A stretch of DNA of 15,811 bases, taken from positions 1 through 15,811 of the forward strand of contig LXFE01000262.1 of NCBI GenBank assembly GCA_001929475.1, given 5' to 3'. The translations under genes were made by a program, and so were the position numbers. Positions 9,731 through 15,811 of the stretch are shown one piece after another. Positions within the stretch are counted from its first letter, which is position 1, and the number at the start of each line of letters is the position of its first letter. This DNA is from Neolecta irregularis DAH-3 (Eukaryota; Ascomycota; Neolectomycetes; Neolectales; Neolectaceae). Below the pieces are notes generated by a model. The model did not search any database, was not told the origin of the DNA, and saw only the letters and a program-made list of their open reading frames with translations.

Positions 9731-12668
9731 ATGATGCCAACAACTGATCTTTATGGAAAGCTTGCAGACAACGATCCAGCTGCGCGATTGTCTGCTGCCG
9801 AAAAATTAATTTCGAGTTTAAAAGAATCGTCAACTGAGGAGATGGAATATGCGATAGGAAGGTTATTCAAAGGACTTGCTAGTCGGCGGAAAAGCGCGAG
9901 GCTAGGATTCGGAGTTGCTTTGACGGAGGTGCGATGCAATTCATGAATATCATGCTGAGCAATAGTTGTTAAGTGTCTTGACCAACATTGATGTAAAGGA
10001 CCTCCTTTCTTTGTTAGAAAAACATACGGCACCTTCTGGAAATATTAACGGCGCAGTACGAGGTTCCTTATTAAAAACTCTATTTTAAATCTTAGGAAGA
10101 GCGAGATTTTTACTTTGCTCGTATCTTCGGAGTTGAGGCTCTGCTGAAATCGAGGGTGCTATCCCGCGAATCGGTAACTGATGAAGATTTCCAATCGGTG
10201 ATTAATCTGCTACTCGTACTTGCTCAAAGTAAATCTTGGCTTCGGGAATCCTGCGCAAAAATATTATGCGAAGTCATTTTAAGATATCCGGCCCATACCT
10301 CCAGTATTCTCTCAAAGATCCACGAAACAAACCTTGCCAAGACAAGTGACGGTGTTGCCATTATTCTGACTGCGTCTTCATTGCCTGTATACTCTTCGTA
10401 TAATCGTATCCACCTGACGGTATAGAATCATCCCAAGTTACCTTGTTTGGTGTGGAGGCACGGATGTCCACTACACCTTTCTTCACTATCTTTGTTATCA
10501 AAAGTCCTCCGTCAGTCGTCATCATCCGAAAAAGAAAAAGCGCCATCAGAGATTTGGAAAGCTCGTATTCATTTTGTCTGGGATCTCATCATGGACAAAT
10601 ACGCGTCAAATTCAGATAAAGTATGCCCGTTTGCAGACTTCTGGAAGACTGTTGTTGATGGTATGCGTCTCTTTTACTCCGATCTATAGTATTAGAAGGA
10701 CTTTTCTCGGCCTCCTCATCTCCAGAGCGAAAGTACTGGGGGTTCCAATTGTTTGAACGAGCACTGCGGATTGTGTCAACTTCTCAAATATCATCTATAT
10801 TTTCTCAAAACTTCCTTCGGTGCATGATAAACCAACTTGGTGATTCGGAGCGATATAACTACAAAGCTGCCAAAAAGGCTTCGAGCGCCATCGTCTCAGC
10901 CGCTGAAAAGAGACCTGAAATTTCATATTCGATTCTCAAAATTTTGTTGTCGGAAACTATCAACTTTGATACAATAACGAAAACAAAAACCGTTGAGGGT
11001 CTATTAAAAACTCTAGATGAGATCGCGGTCATTAAAACCGTTGATTTGTTTCGGATGATGGCAATTGACTGCGAAGAATTAGAGAGCCCCAAAACTGTTA
11101 ACTCTAGAAGACAATGGATAGCAGATCATTTGTTGCTCCTCATTCGCAATACCAAAAGAGAGGAGCCGTCAATCCAAAAGATCCTTTCCTTGTTGGTTGA
11201 AATTGCATATTTTCCGTTCCCCTCTAAACCTGAGACCCACGAATCAATTCGTTCGATGTTCCAGAGTCGCTTATTGAGTTCTTTATCATTCCTTGAGGGG
11301 AAATGGGCTTATAATGTGATTCTAATAATTGAAAAATATGAGACTGAGATGATCATCGAGCTGAGCGAAGATATTGTGCAGAGAGAAAAAAAGGTCATTC
11401 GTTTGTTGAAGAAAATACGAAAGAAGGTATACTTCAGGCTGTATTTTGTTCTGATTACCGCAGAAATCCTGCTTAGAAGATGATACCAAGGAAGAGTTAG
11501 ACGCCTTTGAGAGCCTTTTATCTTTTACACTATTACAAATCTACAGCGGTGACGCCGAAGCCGTTGAGGTTATTGCTGTATCTACCTTCTTTTTATTCCT
11601 GTTAATTGGTTTCCAGGAACTTCAAGACTGCTACAAAAGGTTGTTCGAGAGGAACTCCGGTGATGGACCGCCGGCGATAGAAGTTCTCGTAGATATTCTA
11701 TTAAGTTTCCTGTCGAAGAATTCTGCAATTCTTCGGAAACTTGCTGAAAGAATGTTTAATGCCTTCTTGGCAAGGCTTACGGATAAGAGTCTTCTGCTTT
11801 TATTTAATGCATGCCTTTCAGTTGCTAAATGCTGATATGGAAGGTCCTCGAAACCAGGGAAACAAATGCTGGATCTCAAGAGATTTACGATCACGATGAT
11901 GATAAACTTGACGATGAAATGTATATCTATGAAGCTGAGGATGAACAAGAATCGGGTTCTACGAAAGAGCAGGGCTCAGATGATACAGATGACGAATACA
12001 ACGTCAATTCATCGGATGAAGACATCGGACTTCAATCAGCATTAGCTGCAGCCCTTCAAGATCATGCGATGTGTGACGGAAACGAGTCAGAAGAGTTGAT
12101 GAACGATGAGGAGATGCTTGCTCTCGATTCCCAGTTAATAAACATCTTTAAGCAGCGGAAAGCCGAGAAATCGAAGAAACAAGTTAATGAAAAAGCAAGA
12201 GAAAACTTGGTACATTTTAAGAATCGAGTGCTGGATCTCTTGGATCTCTTAGTCCGCGGTCAGAATAAAAACAAGATTGTTCTAACCATAATCCTACCGC
12301 TTTTGAGATTATCAAGATCCACCGGCTCTGATCAAATTAGAGAGAAATCAGTTACAGTTTTAAGGAGTCTCTCAAAAACAAAGGATTTACCAAATGATGT
12401 CAATGTGGAAACAAGTCTTGAGTTGATTAAATTAATACACGATGAAGCTTCAAAGTCCAAGAATCCTCTAATAACCAATGTAGCTTCTGCTGTCAGCTTG
12501 ATGGTCGTCAAGATTCTTGTCATTCAAGATAAACAAAACGTCCAGGAGGTTGTTAAAGTATATGCAACTTCAATCAGTAAATGGATGTTGAATCGGAAAA
12601 GTAAGATTCGAGGTAATTTATTCTTTGATTTTATCAACTGGGGGAAAGTTTGGCGGGAATCTATGTAA
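9731..12668 (+). CDS. pol5: Pol5 / MYBBP1A-type nucleolar protein
   Basis: Pol5, historically 'DNA polymerase phi', is an essential nucleolar HEAT-like protein for rRNA synthesis and ribosome assembly, not a working polymerase. Eight exons (9731-9928, 9966-10055, 10096-10386, 10426-10660, 10696-11426, 11464-11577, 11617-11808, 11844-12668) give 891 aa. The introns are 37, 40, 39, 35, 37, 39 and 35 nt. Family landmarks: D-P-A-A-R-L-S-A-A near the start, E-E-R-D-F-Y-F-A-R-I-F-G, W-R-H-G..PLH, A-R-I-H-F-V-W-D, S-P-E-R-K-Y-W-G-F-Q-L-F, V-L-E-T-R-E-T, and an acidic Asp/Glu stretch at about residues 640-700. W-M-L-N-R-K-S-K-I then leads to F-F-D-F-I-N-W at the C-terminus. Intron 7 has a GC donor. 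Intron 6 could alternatively start at 11569. The protein is a little shorter than yeast Pol5. Confidence 0.92.
11809..11843 (+). other. GC-AG intron in pol5
   Basis: Exon 7 must end after Leu-Leu-Phe-Asn (11808) and resume at Val-Leu-Glu-Thr-Arg (11844) to match the family. The intervening 35 nt begin GCATGC and end GGAAG, with TGCTAAAT/GCTGAT as branch candidates. No GT donor gives the same join without losing conserved residues. GCATGC differs by one base from the common GTATGC donor. Confidence 0.75.
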
Positions 12669-13194
12669 ACATAGGTTAACCATCGAAATGGAGCTAAACC
12701 CATGGATGGAGATGCAAGCATGAGCAAGTAATATCACAGGCTTATATATAGAGGACAATACCAGCTCACCTTTATAGTGGCTGGTCTAGGCTCAGTACGC
12801 TTGGTTCATAATTGCCTATCGTCACACGAGACCCTAGTGTCCGGATAATAGGATCCGTTTTTACAGTCTACCTCATAGTTATGAAATAGGTTAACCTTCA
12901 CATTAAAAACCCATAGCAGGAAATAAACTATCAGGGGCTTCGAGGATTAAAAATTACACATATGAACTTATATTGTTACTGAATCTTGAAATATCGAAGT
13001 CATTGATACAGAAAAATAGCCCAGTTATATAAAAAAGCCTCCAAATACCGGCTCAAGGTGTTATGCTGAAGTCAAGGCGTGCTGCTAATTCTTTTGTTAA
13101 TATTAATTAGCAACCATCGTATTGAATGCATTGTGACTTGCAAAAACTCCACCGAAACTCCCGTGCCAGTTATCGTCGTACTTCCTCACCCATT
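12669..13194. other. Intergenic region upstream of ribosomal S0
   Basis: AT-rich, with no coding appearance. It should hold the pol5 3' end and the S0 promoter. A TATATATAG tract lies near 12743. A leader intron in front of S0 is possible, as is common for ribosomal genes, but I cannot place one. Confidence 0.5.
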
Positions 13195-14175
13195 ATGGCC
13201 TCGTCGAAACTCCCTTCCATCTTTAATGGTACGCTTTCGCTTCCAGACATAATATCTGATAGATTAAGCATCACAGGAAGATATTCAGATGCTCCTCGCC
13301 GCGAACTGTCATATCGGCGCCAAAAATCTCGAGGTATTTTAGAATTATTTAGTAATTATTCAGTGATCGCTAATATTCAAAAAGACTCGAAACTCGGCGT
13401 ACGTCTACAAAAGAAGACAAGATGGTGTTTTTATAATCAATCTTAATAAAACCTACCAAAAGATCCTCCTCGCAGCCAGAATTATTGCAACCATTGATAA
13501 CTCATCCGACGTTTGCGCAGTGAGCGCTCGACCATATGGACAACGGGCGGTTTTAAAATTCGCTTCTCACACTGGGTCGCAAGCTATATCCTCGCGATTC
13601 ACTCCGGGAAGCTTCACTAACTATATAACTCGATCTTTCAAAGAACCTCGATTGGTTATTGTCACAGATCCCCGAACGGATGCTCAGGCTATCAAAGAGG
13701 CCAGTTATGTCAATATCCCAGTTATAGCACTTGTTGATACCGACTCGCCGATTCAATATGTTGATGTCGCTATCCCTACTAACAACAAATCACGACACTC
13801 GATTGGTTTGATCTGGTGGATGCTGGCTCGTGAAGTCTTGAGATTAAGGGGAGTTATTCCCAATCGAACCGCACAATGGCCTGTCATGGTTGGTATGCTT
13901 TTGTTTTGTCTTAGATTGCCCTGACTCCAGACATGTACTTCTACCGAGATCCCGAAGAAGCCGAGACCACTGCTGAAGAGACCAAGGCTATCGAAGAGAA
14001 TGCTACCTATCCAACTGAAGGGGATTGGGAACAACAAGGAAATGCTGCTGTTCCTGCAGGACAGTCCTGGGATGCAGAAGGAGATTGGGCTGCAGAAGCC
14101 AACACAGCTGCTGGAGCTGGAGAGACCAGTGACTGGGCTGCCCAGGGTGCTACTGCTACGGGCGACTGGGAGTAG
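13195..14175 (+). CDS. rps0: 40S ribosomal protein S0 (uS2, RPSA family)
   Basis: S0 is a structural protein of the 40S subunit, needed for 18S rRNA maturation. Four exons (13195-13228, 13269-13333, 13385-13892, 13931-14175) give 283 aa. The introns are 40, 51 and 38 nt. The full family sequence runs through: [53 protein letters not shown]-type then [34 protein letters not shown], and Y-F-Y-R-D-P-E-E. The tail is Ala/Glu-rich with repeated G-D-W and S-D-W, as is usual for this family. ATG 13195 gives the short [11 protein letters not shown] start. An upstream in-frame ATG at 13126 looks untranslated. Confidence 0.96.
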
Positions 14176-15017
14176 ATATCAATCTAAAAAGAAATTTTAT
14201 TGTGTTTTAACGCAGCTTGTCTTGTTTCCCTTCGATTTTCTTCTTATTCATACGGGGTTGTCTCTCAGATCAACAAGCCCTACTGAAAACCTTCTACTAT
14301 ATAACAGCGCCCTGATGGACAAGACGGTGTTTCAAATGACAACCTTACGCTTGAACTTCAATCGCCTCTATGTCATTCTTTCTATTGCCAGCGTCAGTCA
14401 GTAGTGTTCGTAAACCTAACAGGGAGCCTTTTCTGTTAGAGAAATCATTCTCCGATGGTAAATATTTGATACTGCTTATGTTTATATTCTTAGAAGGACC
14501 ATAATTCTATATCTCCAAGTCTGATAGCCACTTGAATTTTTATCGATATGATGCGCACGCTTAGCCGTCTAACTAACTGAAGTCGCCAAGCTCTGAAGAA
14601 GGGCATGAAAAGAAAGTCACTTGTCGTCACTCCGATAATTTGCTGTTTAGTGTGCTATAGTGTGGGAACACGAAAAGTATGGCCAACCGCGCCCGGCGGT
14701 GGCATGAATTATCAATTTACATAGCTGCAATCCCGCACGCATGGTCAGCTATTAAATAAGTCTAGCAAGTCTGGAGGTCCAAAATTAGCAAGTAAGCAAG
14801 TCTAAAAGGGTAGACTTGCTTACTTGGACTTTGTAGACTTGATAGTAATATCATAATAGAGGTTGGATACACCGTACTCCACACATTTTCATCAGGTTTT
14901 CCCTAAGCTCAACGGCGATGAAACGGTCACCGCCCCAAACCGGCCACCGAAAAAATATTTTCGCGTCACATATATTCGTCTCCCCAACGTTCTATTCAGA
15001 GTTTAGCTGCCATTCAA
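14176..15017. other. Non-coding region after ribosomal S0
   Basis: This holds the S0 3' end and about 800 bp without a supported gene. The only marked structure is the hairpin at 14789-14826. Base composition is AT-rich and open frames are short. Confidence 0.5.
14789..14826. repeat. 16-bp perfect inverted repeat (hairpin)
   Basis: The arm CAAGTAAGCAAGTCTA (14789-14804) is followed by a 6-nt spacer and its exact complement (14811-14826). Weaker complementarity continues outward: AAGTCT near 14768 matches AGACTT near 14845, and GGTCCAA matches TTGGAC. The whole block of about 14763-14850 could be a short MITE-like element. It is well beyond the S0 stop, so a simple terminator is less likely. 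Confidence 0.75.
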
Positions 15018-15194
15018 TCATGTAGCTATCAATACTAGCTCTTTCCATGCCTTTGCTGTTTTTTTAGCTTCTAATTCTGGTGCTCTAGCTACGAATTTTG
15101 CCCTTTGTTGAGTTGCTTCATTAATCGCCTGTTGAATATTTTCAAATATTGGCAAATCAGCTATTTGCATCAATTGATACCCTTTTCCTTGACC
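15018..15194 (-). pseudogene. Short decayed ORF, possibly repeat-derived
   Basis: This minus-strand frame is open for 58 codons and includes a possible ATG at 15170. It ends at a TGA (15018-15020). Its composition is protein-like: an amphipathic Ala/Gln/Glu/Lys-rich helix containing R-A-K-F-V-A-R-A-P-E-L-E-A-K and K-A-W-K-E-L-V. From memory this resembles pieces of the repeat-associated EKA-like proteins of powdery mildews, but I cannot confirm it. It stops abruptly against the GGCCC repeat side and has no visible promoter. Confidence 0.35.
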
Positions 15195-15233
15195 TCATAT
15201 CCTGGAGCTCATTTATAATTGATTTCTGCTCAG

Positions 15234-15310
15234 TGTTGGGGATGGGCCAAAGCCCATGGGCTTTTTCCTGGACTGGCCCATGGGCCAGGATGGGCTTTTT
15301 TCTTGGCATG
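15234..15310. repeat. GGCCC-rich palindromic repeat, right copy
   Basis: It starts TGTTGG and contains ATGGGCCAAAGCCCAT (hairpin) and the perfect 16-bp palindrome CTGGCCCATGGGCCAG at 15273-15288, then runs into T-rich sequence. It is in the same orientation as the copy at 95-190. It might be the U3 start of an LTR whose TATA box is the one at 15517. Confidence 0.75.
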
Positions 15311-15375
15311 ACTCATGGTCTATCCCAAATACTGGGTCAACTTAATAGGATAATACTATTTATATACTATTTATC

Positions 15376-15464
15376 AAATCCGGATTCCTGCCCCAAATCC
15401 GGATTCCTGCGTCCAAATCCGGATTCCTGCGCCCAAATCCGGATTCCTGCGCCCAAATCCGGAT
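15376..15464 (+). repeat. 20-bp tandem array containing ATCCGGAT
   Basis: There are four and a half units, starting at 15376, 15395, 15415, 15435 and 15455. The consensus is AAATCCGGATTCCTGCGCCC; the first unit is one base short. Each unit carries the palindrome ATCCGGAT. The array ends about 53 bp before the TATA box of the candidate peptide gene, which is a position suited to upstream regulatory sites. Confidence 0.9.
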
Positions 15465-15516
15465 GAAAAATGACGGGCGACGCAGTCATTCCAGCTATTG
15501 CAGCACCTCAAAAGGT

Positions 15517-15524
15517 TATAAAAA
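15517..15524 (+). promoter_or_regulatory. TATA box (TATAAAAA)
   Basis: GGTTATAAAAAGG lies 49 bp upstream of the ATG at 15566, with a CT/CA-rich leader between (TTTCACTTCAAATAATCAAAC). The layout fits a strongly expressed small fungal gene, or an LTR promoter. Confidence 0.65.
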
Positions 15525-15565
15525 GGACTGAAATTGTCCTTTCATTTCACTTCAAATAATCAAAC

Positions 15566-15801
15566 ATGAACACTCAAATCACTATGCTATCCATAGTACT
15601 AGCTCTGTCCTGCCCATTTGTGGTAGTGGGACATTGCTGGGACAGTGCCAATTCGGGTAAACGTGAGTGTTGCCGCAGACCCGGAGATTACCAATTTCAC
15701 CTACCTCCGTGTTCGGGCACAGAAGTTTGACTTACCTGCTTGATCTTGGTTCTTCTGTTCAGATCAAGCAGTGGCAGTATCAGATTTGCTGTTGTGGTTA
15801 G
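15566..15801 (+). CDS. Candidate secreted Cys-rich small protein
   Basis: The unspliced frame gives 54 aa (stop 15728-15730). Removing a 38-nt GT-AG intron (15725-15762, donor GTTTGA, pyrimidine-rich CTTCTGTTCAG acceptor) gives 65 aa, ending at TAG 15799-15801. Residues 1-22 look like a signal peptide, with a hydrophobic core from Met7 to Val21 and likely cleavage near Gly22. The mature part would carry seven cysteines: C24, the pair C35-C36, C49 and the triplet C62-C64. Dibasic sites Lys32-Arg33 and Arg37-Arg38 are possible Kex2 targets. It is preceded by a TATA box and a tandem array. A secreted effector-like or antimicrobial-like peptide is possible, but no family is recognised. Alternatively the stretch is the R-U5 part of an LTR and the ORF is accidental. 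The first reading is favoured by the signal peptide, Cys pattern and intron length together. Confidence 0.45.
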
Positions 15802-15811
15802 TTCTTTGTTG
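15780..15811 (+). repeat. 32-bp terminal direct repeat (right copy)
   Basis: Identical to positions 1-32. It covers the last codons of the candidate secreted peptide and the first bases of its 3' flank. Confidence 0.95.

Noticed and set aside
15149-15466. 105-codon ORF across the GGCCC repeat and the 20-bp array
   Set aside because: It reads through both repeats and produces tandem Pro/Ser/Asp peptides. The open frame is a by-product of repetition.
1-15811. CRISPR array, prophage or bacterial operon structure
   Set aside because: The genes are spliced and eukaryotic. The tandem arrays have no spacer-repeat alternation.

Overview
The window looks like nuclear DNA of a filamentous ascomycete (Pezizomycotina). 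The evidence is spliced housekeeping genes of fungal type, about 27 inferred GT-AG introns with CTAAC/CTGAC-like branch points near the 3' splice site, and short AT-rich intergenic stretches. Almost all introns are only 33-45 nt, which is very short for this group. Repeat-rich ends and a small secreted Cys-rich ORF would suit a repeat-laden plant-associated fungus such as a powdery mildew, but that placement is tentative.

Layout: 1-508 is repeat debris: a copy of the sequence at the right end, a GGCCC-rich palindromic repeat and a possible retropepsin relic. 1029-1756 (+) is a Myb/SANT-like acidic nuclear protein, with a hexanucleotide array just upstream. 1757-2476 is non-coding and holds a five-unit 21-bp array. 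2477-4815 (+) is a USP16/USP45-type ubiquitin hydrolase with seven exons. 4997-5894 (-) is an unrecognised six-exon gene. 6360-7338 (-) is a two-exon protein of unknown function. 7339-8834 shows no gene. 8835-9562 (-) is the RNA polymerase III subunit Rpc31. It shares a 168-bp divergent promoter with 9731-12668 (+), the Pol5/Myb-binding-protein-1A homologue. 13195-14175 (+) is ribosomal protein S0 (uS2). 14176-15233 is non-coding, with a strong hairpin and a short decayed ORF. From 15234 to the end lie a second GGCCC repeat, a 20-bp tandem array, a TATA box and a candidate secreted Cys-rich peptide gene.

Several genes serve the translation machinery: Rpc31 (tRNA and 5S RNA synthesis), Pol5 (rDNA transcription and ribosome assembly) and S0 (40S subunit). 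The last 32 bases of the window are identical to the first 32. Both fall on the C-terminal codons of the candidate secreted peptide, so the window is bounded by two copies of one repeated unit, or by an assembly overlap. Exon-intron models were built by hand from reading-frame continuity and protein-family matching. No search was run.
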